DNA from: Nymphaea colorata
Lineage: Eukaryota; Streptophyta; Magnoliopsida; Nymphaeales; Nymphaeaceae
DNA: 64,000 bases
Assembly (NCBI RefSeq): GCF_008831285.2
Contig: NC_045140.1
Coordinates: forward strand, 3,823,528 to 3,887,527
Direction: 5' to 3'
The notes beneath the pieces are model-generated. The model worked only from the letters and a program-made list of their open reading frames with translations, made no database searches and was not told where the DNA came from. Numbering within the stretch: the first letter of the stretch is position 1; every line of letters begins with the position of its first letter. A program made the position numbers and the translations under genes. Below are positions 50,201-58,010 of this stretch, in pieces.

Positions 50201-53200
50201 TTGTGTGTTCCTTTTCTTTCTCTCCATCTTGGTGTGTGTTTCTACAAAGACAGAATTTGGTTGTATGTCAACCATTCCCAAACTTTCTCCCTCTAACTAT
50301 AGAACATGGGCATCGTCCATGGAAGATATTTTTTGGCAAAATCTTTGGGGCTATATTAATGGTACTGAAGAAGAGCTCAACTTGTTCTTACAGAGAAAAT
50401 AGATAGAAAAGAGGTAGAATCGACTGAATGAGAAAGAAAAGGTTCATAATGAATATAATAGGGAGTGGAGAGTATGGAAGTATGGGCATCATAAAGCTAT
50501 TTGTGGGCTTCAAGCTGGAGTTGATTCTGGCCCAACAATGAGAAAAAACTATTAGGCCCCGTTTGATTGCAGGGTAGATTTTTGCATGGTAAATTTACCA
50601 TGAAAAAAAGTTCTGGAAAAAAATACAGGAGGAAAAATTTCCTTCTTCCAATCTGAGGCCATGTTTGATGGCATGGTAGTTTTTTTCAAGGTAAAAGTTA
50701 ACCGTGTTTGGTGCATGGGGTAAAATAAAGCTTAGACTTTTTAGGTGACCGTTGTGTGCCTCTAATTAACTCGTCACAAGTACTTGTGGGCCTTAAGTAC
50801 TTGTTCACACAAGCACATGGGGCCTTAAGTACTTGTTCACACAAGCACATGTGCAAACATGAGCAAGTAACCAAAGAAAACAGTTAAGACATGTACAACC
50901 AAACATGTTCATGTAAAAAGCAAAACTGGTTCATAGAAATGCACATACACATAAACAAACATGTGCATGTCAACAGGGGTGGAGCCAGGATTTTTTTCAG
51001 GGTCGACCCAAACGATCCGCAGGTCGGGCCAAGAGGAGCGACGGGTCAGGCCAAGACGAGCGACGGGTCGGGCCAAAATAAAAAAATTTGATTTTTTCAA
51101 TATAAATATTTTTTTTTCCTGCGCTCACCCGGGCCATGGCCCAGGCGGGCCCCCCTCCCTCCGCCCCTGCATGTCAACAAGCAAAATTCTGCTTCACTGC
51201 TTGTAAAGAAATAATTGTCAAAACCCCAAGTGGAGTGTAAACAATATACCTAGTGATATATTGGGTATATCTGAAGAAGTTAATACAAACTAATGAACTT
51301 AAATTTGTTTTGCTTGTGAGCATTACAGAACAGCAACCTGCTTATCCAAGCAATGCCGAAAGGCAAATGAATGTAGAGGAAAGAGAAGATCGGTAATTCA
51401 TAAGACAAAAATGAAATTAGTCAAATAGGTTATGAAAACAACACAGTATATATCAATGCAGCTAAAGCAGAACAATCAACACAGCATACAGATGAAGCAT
51501 GACTAAAAAAAAAAATGTATATACGATTCCCCCCTTCGCGTCCGCCATGGTAGCCCTGGAAGGGTCCAAATTTTTTTGCAAGGTGGGGCGGCTATAGCCG
51601 ATGCAGCGCCTCCAGCATCGGTGGAAAAGAGAGAGAACGAGAGAGATTGTGGGGAAAAAAAAGAAAGAAGAATAGGACGACAAAGAAAGGGGCTCCCTAA
51701 GCAGCCCCTCTGTGCGTCAGCCATGGCCAACGCATACCTCCAGTCGGGAGGACCTCCCATGTGTCGGCCATGGCCGACGTAACGCACGCGCGAGAGAGAG
51801 AGAGAGAGTGGCATACCTATTGCGAATGGGTGACGGCGAGGGAAGCTGCAGGTGGAAGACAGGAGAACAATGGAAGATGCGGAAGAAGGCAGACCTGCGT
51901 CGAAGAGCTTCGAAGAAGTGTCGAAGAGAAAGCCCTAAAGGGAAACCAAAAAATCTCTCGAAAAAAGTCGGACCTGGGTCCGACTTTTTTTCAAGGAAAC
52001 TTTACCCTCCTTGTTCTCATTTACCATGGAAATTTTAACATTGTTTGATAACAACGGTTGAAACCGTACAAAATTGAAAATTTTCACTCGATGCACAGTT
52101 TTTTTCATGACAATCAAACAGGGCCTTAGAGAATTCTATGGAGAGATAATGCAACTTTGGGATCAACATGTTTTGTGTGAGCCAAAATAGATGTTGAATT
52201 TATCTTTTAGTAAACAACAACTTGAAGATAAGCTCTTCAAGTTTGTGAATAGTCTCCGACCTGAGTTTGGTGTCTTTAAAACCACACTTCTTCATAGAGA
52301 GCGACCGCCCACTATCCAAGTTCTTGCGGAACTAAATATGGAGGAACTAGGCTATTCAACCAGCTTCAGAAGAATGATAGTGTATTTGCCATGTTAAAAC
52401 CTGGTCATAATGTGAAGCCCTATAAGCCTTTGCACTTCAACAAACAAAATAAGGAAGATTTTTTTAAAAAATGTGATGTCTCACTACTGCAAGCAACCAT
52501 GACATATGAGACCTAGATGCCCTAAATTGAAGAAAGAAGGGAAAAGACCTGCAGCTATAGAAAGGAAAGTAAAACTATCTATGAAGATCTTCAAGCTTCA
52601 ATGGTTGGGATGCAAGTCTCAATTACTCAACTCGTCCAAGCTCTATAACCATCTTCACAATGGCAGCAGTCTCTTCTTCCAATGAAAGTACGAATTCATG
52701 GCTTTTGGACTCAAGTGCTTCTTTTCATATGACTCCAAATGAAACATTTTTCTTGAATGCAAATATTCAAATAATTATGTTTCTACTGCTGATGGAACAA
52801 ATTTAACCCTCAAAAGCACTGGAAATTTTGAAAAATTCTTCAAAACTCTGAAATATTTAACCAGCACTAGCGTGGTGTCATGTCGACATGGGTACTTCTA
52901 CCTTATAGAAATGTCTATGTTCTCTGCATGGTTTTCCATGGAGCGTCCTCAAGAAGTGGATTTACTTGAGAAAATATCAGCAAGATGTCGGTAGTTTTAA
53001 AGCATAAAAAATATAAAGAACAAAAGAAAGAATTACAAGATAATAGGTTGTCTAATATTTTGTTTAAGGAATGAAGGAAACTATAGACTAACCTTTTGAA
53101 AAATATGAAAAACATAAATTGAAAAGGCAACATGTTTGAAAAATATAAATGAGGAATTTTGTATGGAAAATTAAAAAAAATATATTTGGAATAACTTGGG

Positions 53201-54787
53201 TTGGTATCGTGATAAAATTATGACTTTGTTTTTGGGATATCTTGAATTTCTGCATGTTTTGCTGATAATATCAGCTGGATTAAAAATGATGATAATATTT
53301 GGGAAATTTTCAAAGTATCAGAGATATTTGTGACCATGTTTGGAACATTGCTATGTTGCCAGTAGAGATTTGAAATGAGATAATAGATGTGGATGTTGTA
53401 CCGATACATGACATTCATAAATTCTATTTACAATTTTGTGGCAGTTTACGTACTGTATTGTGGTGCTTCTGGAGTAAAACTCTCGTTACTTGGATGACAG
53501 GCCAAACTCAAGGAGGCCATGCTCATTGAGAAGTTGAAAAAATATGATGTGCCTAAGCTTGAAGGACCAACAGCGGAACCTGAAAAACTAACTGGCGAGG
53601 AGTGTTTTTATTTGAAGAAAATGGCTCAAAAACAGTCCAATTATGTCCAAGTTGGTAGGAGAGGTGTGTTTGGTGGGGTCATTCTTAACATGCATTTACA
53701 TTGGAAGAAGCATGAAACCTGTAAGGTCATCTGTAAACCATGCAAACCTGGTCAGATACTTTCATATGCAGAAGAGATAGCCAGATTAAGTGGTGGTATA
53801 GCAATCCAAATTATTGGAAATGATACAATTGTATTTTATCGTGGGAAGAATTATTGCCAACCAGAGGTTATGTCACCTATCGACACACTTTCGAAGAAAA
53901 AGGTATGTAAACTTTGCTTCTTATATTCCCACTATGCGCCTGCTAATGGAAAGATGATGTTTCCAGTAGTGATTAAATTGGAAATGCCAGCAAAAGCAGG
54001 TGCATATTGAATGTGCTTGGCTTACTTGTTTTGGTATCTCTATGTGAAGCCGAAACTATTTTTTCCAATGCAAGCATAATGATTTATCTCTTGTACCTGA
54101 AGTGCTTTGGATGGGTTGAATTGATAAGCTGGGATTATACTTATTTGAGCCATGTGCAGTTGAAATAGTGGTTGTTTGGGAGCAAATAATGAGATCATTC
54201 CCAAAAATTTTGTGCCCCACAAGTATTTATTCACCCCTCGGATGGTTACTTGATCTGTGAAAGGCATTTGGTTTTCTGCCTTAATATTCATGGGGTAATC
54301 TTGATCTCAATAATGTCTTTTTCACTTTAACTTTGCTGTATCAGGTTAATGAATCTACATAATCTCATAAATTTTACTGTTATCTGGAAATCTGTACTTC
54401 AGTATCATCCAGTTCTTCCTTGTTCTTCCTGATCATTTCTGTCAAATAAGTTCACTTTGGCTATTTGATTTCTGATGATTACCCACTAATTCTTTGTCAT
54501 CAACTTTTGGCTTATAGGCATTGGAAAAATCAAAGTACGAGCAATCCCTCGAATCAGTACGACGCTTTATTGCCATCTCGGAGAAAGAGCTAGAACTTTA
54601 TTATCGACATGTTGCACTTTATGGCAATCCCTCTTGCCGTGATTCCATCTCTAGATATGTGCTCCAAAATAACTGCAATGGACGAGAGAGTCTTCAATGT
54701 TCTAACGCTAGAACAGTTAAGTCAATGGGTGACATTAGATGTGGACACTCAGACAGAGAAACCGATGCGGAAGTTGAAGATTCATAG
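33658..54787 (+). CDS. CFM9: CFM9-like CRM-domain protein, mitochondrial intron splicing; 19.3-kb TE-filled intron
   Basis: Exons 33658-33731, 33866-34181, 53501-53902 and 54518-54787 join at GT/AG sites in phase (split codon AG|G at the first junction, phase 0 at the other two) and predict 353 aa. Residues 1-24 are Arg/Ser/hydrophobic with no acidic residue, as in mitochondrial presequences. Exon 2 carries a very basic stretch (KKEKWRTKKRLKMQRMREKR). Exon 3 holds the CRM RNA-binding domain, with GRRGVFGGVILNMHLHWKKH, a variant of the family's loop and helix signature. Exon 4 gives KYEQSLESVRRFI and YYRHVALYGNP, typical of the single-CRM CFM9 group. CFM9 acts in splicing of mitochondrial group II introns (family knowledge). 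The start at 33658 is chosen because it opens the presequence and fits the splice phase. The C-terminus after YYRHVALYGNP is divergent, so the end could be eroded. Confidence 0.82.
34806..35167. mobile_element. hAT-type MITE (GTCACAC ends), in the CFM9-like intron
   Basis: A 362-bp non-coding element beginning CTATGTCACAC and ending GTGTGACATAG, a perfect 11-bp inverted repeat identical to the right end of the hAT at 35461-44573. Inner sequence near the ends is rich in GTATCCGCGTATCCG and GTATCTGCACCCGTATC words. Flanks ATATTAAT and TGTATAAT match only in the last four bases, so the target duplication has decayed or been altered by the adjoining (TA)n tract. Confidence 0.7.
35401..35410 (+). 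promoter_or_regulatory. TATA box of the old Copia LTR
   Basis: TATAAATAGG lies in the LTR remnant 60 bp before the hAT insertion point. It has a good match to plant TATA boxes, and position and composition fit an LTR U3/R boundary. The promoter is now separated from its element by 9 kb of hAT sequence. Confidence 0.45.
35936..36092. repeat. Cluster of CGTATCG/CGATACG words, left side of hAT
   Basis: At least ten copies of (C/T)GTATCGTA or its complement, in both orientations and partly overlapping, within about 160 bp, separated by GAGCCC, AAGCCC and ACACCC(C)TG spacers. The cluster lies about 475-630 bp from the left end of the hAT element. Its mirror cluster is at 43926-43999. Possible transposase-binding array or local hairpin-forming DNA; function is inference. 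Confidence 0.8.
37689..37745. repeat. 25-bp tandem duplication in the hAT transposase pseudogene
   Basis: GACAACCTGT(G/C)GCCATTCGAG followed by CCAG repeats with a 25-bp period from 37689, 37714 and 37739 (third copy partial). 25 is not a multiple of three, so it shifts the frame. Confidence 0.85.
38303..38578 (-). repeat. Copia 1 3' LTR
   Basis: 276 bp, identical on reading to 43104-43379. Contains a palindrome GATCGGGTCTG-AA-CAGACCCGATC at 38541-38564, close to the element-strand start of the LTR. Confidence 0.95.
38573..42958 (-). CDS. Copia 1 Gag-Pol polyprotein, intact
   Basis: A single open frame of 1461 codons; a better start may be the internal Met at 42883 (residue 26, MDQPTPSLLSSSFLSQ), since residues 1-25 lie in the leader and have no Gag features. 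Order: Gag with a UBN2/retrotran_gag-type N-terminus (NHSNYLTWKRQI), zinc knuckle CFYCNKRGHVKSEC, protease with DSGAAAHVTGD, GAG-pre-integrase, integrase (SDVWGP, CDGGGEF, QQNGIAERKHRH), reverse transcriptase (QLDVKNAFLHG, YVDDIVITG) and RNase H (DADWAGDPDDRRS, STEAEYRAM), ending near the polypurine tract. Catalytic residues that I can check are present. The product would self-process and reverse transcribe its RNA in cytoplasmic particles (family knowledge). The stop lies just inside the 3' LTR edge. Confidence 0.95.
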   Translation of the reverse strand: MICPNRCALIFSSFCPNFCRCPKSIMDQPTPSLLSSSFLSQLISQKLNHSNYLTWKRQIVPFIKSHRLYGHIDGTTPAPPIYIDREVKKTVVGDQAAGAAAMSEIRFEYETITENNPEYEAWLAHDQSLVAYITSTLSEEVLGGIDDDLTALELWSTLATTYSQVSEARFLQLRRQFQDIKRGTRTVLEYLNEIKSVSDQLAAIGHPVSDKDKVQQALSGLGTDFDIFCTALEVLPILPSFEDLKAKLFQHEASRVQRQNLIPSNSHNVLITGTHALQGNRTRTWIPQAGMGRGILPTPQGMNTTSATSRRVPTCFYCNKRGHVKSECWHNPQNKNNQIRRENKAAAGSASSSSGSNVSADVQQLLMTALSKLHLKQNEQGEWYVDSGAAAHVTGDAGNLSSALPYLDKGSVVTGDGSHHTISHIGNVQISMGSSSIPLKNVLVVPSVQKNIISVSKLIDDTQSSVEFTPSSVYVKDARTKKTFAEGTRKGDMYVLEGAPQMSKSHPSDSCFPSHSEVNVTEYNKPSIWHGRLAHCSQSFVRSLVADGLLDKSSLSSVSESSMCSSCHICKSHALPFQLINKRAPKVFDTIYSDVWGPAPVPSSSGSRYYVIFVDSYSRYTWIHFMKHKSEVFRLFTQFHALVQNKYSSNIVHFQCDGGGEFISNEFTEYLLDNGITRQISCPHTPQQNGIAERKHRHIVESALSMMHETDLPMTLWTEAFHTAVHVINRLPLALLDGKSPFFLLHQEQPRYEELRVFGCVCYVHVDVSLRNKFQDRAVLCRFIGYAENYKGYRCYNPKTGRVHISRHVVFDENRLQDPKATSVTLKDKNEVYDTWLHAEILRQGAAMLTEHNEQVVNEPETSVSSSLSSTTSLDSMPSSSQPSEPPMHNRFSGLVYSRRSVPTTVPRQSQRVRHPIDRWVSYNSFSLDFQLFMTEVRKKVEPTSYHNASKEKCWVDAMNEEMAALHECQTWQIVPRPVDKNVVGSKWVYKLKYKPDGSIDRYKARLVARGFTQQYGEDYDETFSPVIKMGTIRVIISLAVSYGWPLYQLDVKNAFLHGILKEEVYMEQPPGYTTHDSQKWVCKLHKSLYGLKQASRSWFDRFSHHIQQIGFLRSSLDHSLFIYRTGEATTWLLIYVDDIVITGNSSSHISYVKGMLKQEFKMKDLGELRYFLGVELDRTNDSLTLTQHKYTLDVLDRAGMTNCKPITTPSVLNTKLTASDGTAAYSNPTFYRSIVGMLQYLTFTRPDIVYVVNQISQFMHAPTEGHMDAAKRILRYLKATLGDGLVYTKCSNVSLGHSIYTYTDADWAGDPDDRRSVSGFCLFLDSNLICWSSKKQRAVARSSTEAEYRAMAAGTAEASWLRHLLGELNLPIVRSSLLCDNQSAIKIAFNPILHNRTKHIEIDQHFIRQKVEEAEILPTYISTNEQIADLLTKGLTGQHFWDLKNKLCMIKSHAQLEGSC
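43086..43103 (-). other. Primer-binding site of Copia 1
   Basis: On the minus strand, TGGTATCAGAGACAGG directly follows the 5' LTR end CTTACA. The first 11 bases match the standard initiator-Met PBS. Confidence 0.9.
43104..43379 (-). repeat. Copia 1 5' LTR
   Basis: 276 bp; carries the same palindrome at 43342-43365. It is the upstream LTR on the minus strand and would drive transcription antisense to the CFM9-like gene. Confidence 0.95.
43926..43999. repeat. Cluster of CGATACG words, right side of hAT
   Basis: ACGATACGGTTACGATACGATACGATA and further copies (written here in part: CGATACG at least five times) in about 70 bp, about 575-650 bp from the right end of the hAT element, mirroring the left cluster at 35936-36092. 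Confidence 0.75.
45050..45327 (+). repeat. Copia 2 5' LTR
   Basis: 278 bp. Contains a perfect 22-bp palindrome at 45074-45095 (CCGGGTCTGGA and its complement) 24 bp from the LTR start. Confidence 0.95.
45328..45340 (+). other. Primer-binding site of Copia 2
   Basis: TGGTATCAGAGCC immediately follows the LTR, complementary to the 3' end of plant initiator-Met tRNA. Confidence 0.93.
45635..49974 (+). pseudogene. Copia 2 Gag-Pol polyprotein, frameshifted in integrase
   Basis: The likely start is ATG at 45635 (MAEEMSLKIDDALDS); the frame is open further upstream to 45362 but that part is Ala/Arg/Pro-rich read-through of a CG-rich leader. Order: Gag (DNYLSWSAALE), zinc knuckle CSHCNKSGHSVDFC, protease DSGATHHMTGD, GAG-pre-integrase (RWHERLGHLPF), and integrase beginning SDVWGPSGVP. 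A 41-bp tandem duplication (47358-47398, 47399-47439) moves the remainder to another frame, ending the first frame at 47425. The second part (47440-49974) has the rest of integrase (QNGVAERKNRH), reverse transcriptase (QLDVKNAFLNG, YVDDMIVTG) and RNase H (SDADWAGCTDTRRS, SAEAEYRAVAM). No other break was seen. 41 is not a multiple of three, so the integrase is not made as a single intact domain. Confidence 0.92.
47358..47439 (+). repeat. 41-bp direct tandem duplication inside the Copia 2 integrase
   Basis: CCCGTTGTACGTTCGTGTAT starts at 47358 and again at 47399. The two 41-bp units are identical on reading. This is the only lesion found in the polyprotein. Confidence 0.95.
49969..50246 (+). 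repeat. Copia 2 3' LTR
   Basis: 278 bp, one base different from the 5' LTR; the palindrome lies at 49993-50014. Confidence 0.95.
50974..51169. mobile_element. hAT-type MITE (CAGGGGYGGA ends) nested in the Harbinger-like element
   Basis: A 196-bp element with ends CAGGGGTGGAGCCAGG and CCTCCCTCCGCCCCTG. Perfect 8-bp direct repeats CATGTCAA flank it at 50966-50973 and 51170-51177. Internally GACGGGTC(A/G)GGCCAA is repeated. This is the terminal signature of a common plant hAT MITE group. Confidence 0.92.
51961..51990. repeat. Perfect hairpin palindrome
   Basis: AAAAAAGTCGGACC, a TG loop, then GGTCCGACTTTTTT: 14-bp arms with no mismatch, inside the Harbinger-like element. As RNA it would be a stable stem followed by U residues. 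Confidence 0.9.
52861..53500. other. Right end of the CFM9-like intron
   Basis: AT-rich sequence between the end of recognisable old Copia sequence and the acceptor TTGGATGACAG at 53500. No coding or element boundary seen; probably original intron plus unrecognised element remains. Confidence 0.45.
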
Positions 54788-56684
54788 GTTTTATGAATAA
54801 AAAGTTCCCTGGATATTGTTTCTCTCAACCTTTCAAATTTATTTGATTAAGAGCCCTTATTTAATTATCTTTGCACTCTTTGGCTTTTATTGAACAATAT
54901 GTTGATTCAGTGACATCTAAATTATTTATGGATCAGGTAAAGTTGATTGAAAATTTTAACTCTCTAAGCCAGTGGAAGCTGCTAATCGTCTTTGTACTGA
55001 AAGCAGATCACTTGTGTGATGTGATCTGTCAAAAATGTGAGAAGTTTCGAAAAATAATTTAGGTAGCCAGGAAATTTCTTGGACAGAGGAATGCGATTCT
55101 TTTCCACAGCCTCCTTCCGTTTTGTCTTTGTACCGTGTGTGGGTGTGAATAGTTTTTTTGGTGTGTACGAAAAAAAGCCTGTTGGCTTCTGGAATCTAAG
55201 GACCTTGTAGAATCTGCAAAGTCATATCGTCGAAGTTTCAGACCGCAAATGTATGTTAGTGGCACGCCAGTAGGGGATCCACAGATCAAGTTCAATAGAG
55301 AGACGAAGCTCCATCCAATTCCTTAATTCTTTAGGATGCAGAGTAAGACTTGGAATGGGGTTGGTCTGGGCCGTCCCAAGGCTTCATAAACTGGGCTTAG
55401 GGGTGGCTCGACCATCAACTTTATACCGGTTTGGTACCCGGTTTGATGTCCACTTAACCTTTAATATATTATATTTTAATATCTTAAAAACCTTTACCAA
55501 TGTGTCGAGAGTTTCTGTTGGTGCCATCGATGACACAGAGTTTATAATATCAACGACACATGAAAAGTTTTTAAGGGAGCTATCAGCGATGCAAAAAATA
55601 TTTGTAAATGAGCTACACACACACATATATATAATCAGGCTGAGTTGGCCCCTCATACCTAACTCGGGCCAGCCCACCATAACAAATGTTTTTAATCAGG
55701 CTGGCTCGGGTGTTAACCAAGCCCAACCATCACTGGCTGGGTACCCAACTACCCATCGAGTACTTGACCCGTTGCCCACCCTTAATGCAAAGTCTACTTT
55801 AGGTGCCTTGGGGTGTCGCTCCACTGTGTAGTGACACAGCCATTTATTTCTAGCCCTTTGTATTGTTCCAGTTGCAGGTATCAACTCATCAACAAGCATA
55901 ACAGTTGCTAACATAAAACCAAGCCAATGTAGATGTCAAGCTTTGTTAGGGCAGCTTACAGAAGTGCACTTGCTGTGCATCTGATGTACCTCCAGTTTTG
56001 GTTGGTCTTTCTTTAGTCTAGTTAAAGAAACACTCATACAAGAGTGAAGCAGAAAGCTAGAATCGAAATGTTGGATTTAACTCCTTCACTTTTCGGTTCT
56101 TTAATAACCAAGGATCTCAAAAGAACCGGTTAATCTGTGGTGCTTGGTTGCTTTCTAATTAGAAGCACGCAAAGTCTCCGCTTAAGCCCCCTAGGCACCT
56201 ATCTAGCTGGGGCAACTACGACGCCGCTTGACAATAGTAACAAGTTATTATTATCCTATGAACCCACTCCCAAAAAGTGATGTGGATTCATAAAATACTA
56301 TAACCTAGTGTTTTATAAATTTGTCTTAATTTTCAAGGTAGGTACTGAAACAATAACTTTTTACTATTGCCAAACGGTTCTTAGGGGCTGTTTGGAGCCT
56401 GTAACAATATGTTATTGTTTCATTCATCTATGCCAAAAAAAAAGGTAAATTTATGAAATACTTTTTAAAGTGTCCAATGAATCTTAACAAAGATGCATGA
56501 GAGAATAATATACTGTTACTATTATTGTATACTTTTTGATGGAATACCAAAAATTACTGGCAGAAAAGTTATGTAAGGTTGTAGCTGCACAGATTATGGT
56601 AGTTAGTCAGCTGCAAGCATGCAACCTGCTCATCTAAAGTACTGTTTGCCTGGTGAAGGGGGAAATCCAAGCTTTAAAAATTTA
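54788..56684. other. Intergenic stretch 3' of the CFM9-like gene
   Basis: Contains probable 3' UTR (54788-55060) and a MITE-like repeat at 55397-55785. 56240-56560 repeats ACTATTGCC/TACTATTGTA-type words but has no clear ends. No gene recognised. Confidence 0.4.
55397..55785. mobile_element. MITE-like element (TTAGGGGTGG ends)
   Basis: Left end TTAGGGGTGGCTCGACC; right end GGGTCA-type sequence finishing GTTGCCCACCCTTAA, so the terminal ten bases TTA(G/A)GGGTGG are inverted repeats with one mismatch. Inner parts carry GGTTTGGTACCCGG and GGCTGGGTACCCAAC. No clear target duplication was found. Confidence 0.5.
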
Positions 56685-58010
56685 AAAAAAATGAAGAACT
56701 TGTTTAAGAAAACTTAAAACAAGGAAAAATGCTTTATGTGAAATGTTATTCAAACATTGCATTTTGCAAGTGAACTTTAAGTGTTTTTCTCATGACGAGA
56801 TTTATGATCTGCAGTTCACTGCAAGAACACAATTAAGAAAAAGTACATAATCCTTTTAGAGTGAGAATGTCGTTTACAAGATTGAGTTTTATAGATGAGG
56901 ATGTTTCAGAGTCCAGGAGAAGAAAAATGTTTAGTGCTATCTACGTGTCTCTTATAGTTCTGAGAAGCTTATAGTGACAAGTTCACTGGAATCCCTCAAA
57001 TCTGAGATATGGGATATTTTTGATATCCACACCTTTTCCCAAATTTTCCTACTTTTTTTTAGCTTGATAAGCTGTTTAGGGTGCTTGTTCATATTTGCAT
57101 TGAAACCAAATGTCCTCTTTTGGATTTACATTTTTGAAAAACAATGACAAAGAGGAGGAATATTTTAGGTCTCTTATTCAATATGCATAAAATGTGTAAC
57201 AAAATTATCAGACATTATGACATAGATGCAGTCCTTAGTTGCACCTGAAAGATTAGGCATGTTATTGTGATTTGTGTCTTTTCATTCAACATAGGTCTAT
57301 GGAAGTTATTTGTTAAATAATGGAATCATGACTCAATTTGAACAGCAATTGATTATTGAAAAATTTCTGCCTGATTTAAGATTAACTTTCAGGCTTTTCA
57401 ATTTTTCCTTTTTGTTTTTTTATGTACTTTTGTCTAATACACTTGCTATTCGTTAATTCTGGGCATATATTTGCAGTGTAATTAAATCTAATTTGCTGAA
57501 GCAAGAGGCTGAGGGACACCTCTCCAAGTAGCAAACTTTAGCAGGAGAGTTTGAGCTTGTGGATGGAGCTATTTTCACAGACCCCGATGATCAAAGTGTG
57601 TGGTTTTATCATCTTTGGCTTCTGGATGAAACAACTCAGTCTGATATTCCTATTCTAACGGCTTCATGGCCACCTCCTGGTTCAAATCTGACGTTGGCTG
57701 CTGATGCAGAATTAGGTGTCTATGTGTCTTCCCCCTACAAATGCTTTTTCCCAAAGCAAGGAGATTTTCCTCTTCTCCTTCATTTTAATCAACCAGTTGA
57801 AATGATTAGTAGCTCTGTTGTAACTGTAAAATGTATGGCTCTTAAGAATGAAGATCTTGTATGGAGACCGCTTTCAACTAGCAACATGGAGAAGGCCATC
57901 TCTTGGATTACTTACTTGAGTTTCCCTGATGAATTTCTCAACAATCAAAATGTGTATACTGTTGAAGTTTCTCTTAGTACTCAGAAACTCAGTACCGCTC
58001 TCCTGCTCAA
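56685..58010 (+). repeat. Left arm of a long inverted duplication
   Basis: Reading plus from 56685 matches the complement of the right part of the window, from 64000 down to 62669, almost base for base (for example ATGCTTTATGTGAAATGTTATTC here and GAATAACATTTCACATAAAGCAT there). The arm includes about 790 bp of intron and a 534-bp piece of exon from the Rab GGTase alpha gene. It ends abruptly after CTCCTGCTCAA at 58010. The true left limit may extend beyond what can be compared, because the partner runs off the window. Confidence 0.92.
57477..58010 (+). pseudogene. Inverted partial copy of a Rab GGTase alpha exon
   Basis: Corresponds to the first 560 or so bases of the exon at 62424-63221, with the same TTTGCAG acceptor before it. 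It is disabled: a TAG stop replaces a Glu codon (in HLSK-stop-QTLAGEFE at about 57530), and near 57977 roughly two dozen bases present in the gene copy (between CTCTTAG and CTCAGAAACTC) are missing, shifting the frame. An open frame of 183 codons from 57559 includes the copy plus 100 bp of unrelated sequence and is not a credible gene. Sense transcripts of this copy would be complementary in origin to the gene's minus-strand mRNA only if read from the opposite strand; read-through antisense transcription is the relevant case. Confidence 0.88.

Larger units (their letters stand above)
45050..50246 (+). mobile_element. Copia 2: complete, young Ty1/Copia retrotransposon with a damaged integrase
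   Basis: A 5197-bp element on the plus strand. LTRs at 45050-45327 and 49969-50246 are 278 bp each and differ at one base on reading (TATAGGGAACC versus TATAGGTAACC). The ends are TGTTAACA ... TTTCTACA. The PBS TGGTATCAGAGCC starts at 45328. The polypurine tract GAGGGGGAG ends at 49968. The polyprotein is split by a 41-bp tandem duplication in integrase. It is inserted in the gag leader of the old Copia element, in the CFM9-like intron, and is in the same orientation as the host gene, so its LTR poly(A) signals could in principle terminate host transcripts. Confidence 0.96.
45045..50251. repeat. 5-bp target-site duplication AAGAC around Copia 2
   Basis: AAGAC at 45045-45049 immediately before the 5' LTR and at 50247-50251 immediately after the 3' LTR. 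Confidence 0.95.
50555..52125. mobile_element. PIF/Harbinger-like non-autonomous element
   Basis: Begins GGCCCCGTTTGATTG and ends CAATCAAACAGGGCC (inverted repeats with one mismatch), flanked by TTA on both sides (50552-50554 and 52126-52128). GGCCC(C/T)GTTTG termini with a TTA/TAA duplication are typical of the PIF/Harbinger (Tourist-like) group. The 1571-bp interior has no transposase. A second internal start-like sequence, GAGGCCATGTTTGATGGCATGG, occurs near 50650, hinting at one element within another. It separates two pieces of the old Copia gag. Confidence 0.8.
35332..52860 (+). mobile_element. Old Copia element (5' LTR, PBS, gag, protease remnant), split by later insertions
   Basis: Four pieces of one element are separated by younger insertions. 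The LTR (starting TGTTGACTACC at 35332, with a TATAAATAGG box) is cut at 35460 by the hAT element and resumes at 44574-44707, ending CATTACA. Directly after it is the PBS TGGTATTAGAGCC. The leader continues to 45049, is cut by the second young Copia, and resumes at 50247. The gag reading (MSTIPKLSPSNYRTWASSME) continues to 50554, is cut by the Harbinger-like element, and resumes at 52126 (KQQLEDKLFKFVNSLRPEFG). A degenerate zinc knuckle and the protease motif LLDSSASFHMT appear near 52500 and 52700. Homology fades near 52860, with no integrase, RT or 3' LTR. Stops throughout show it is dead. The left LTR edge is inferred. Confidence 0.7.
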
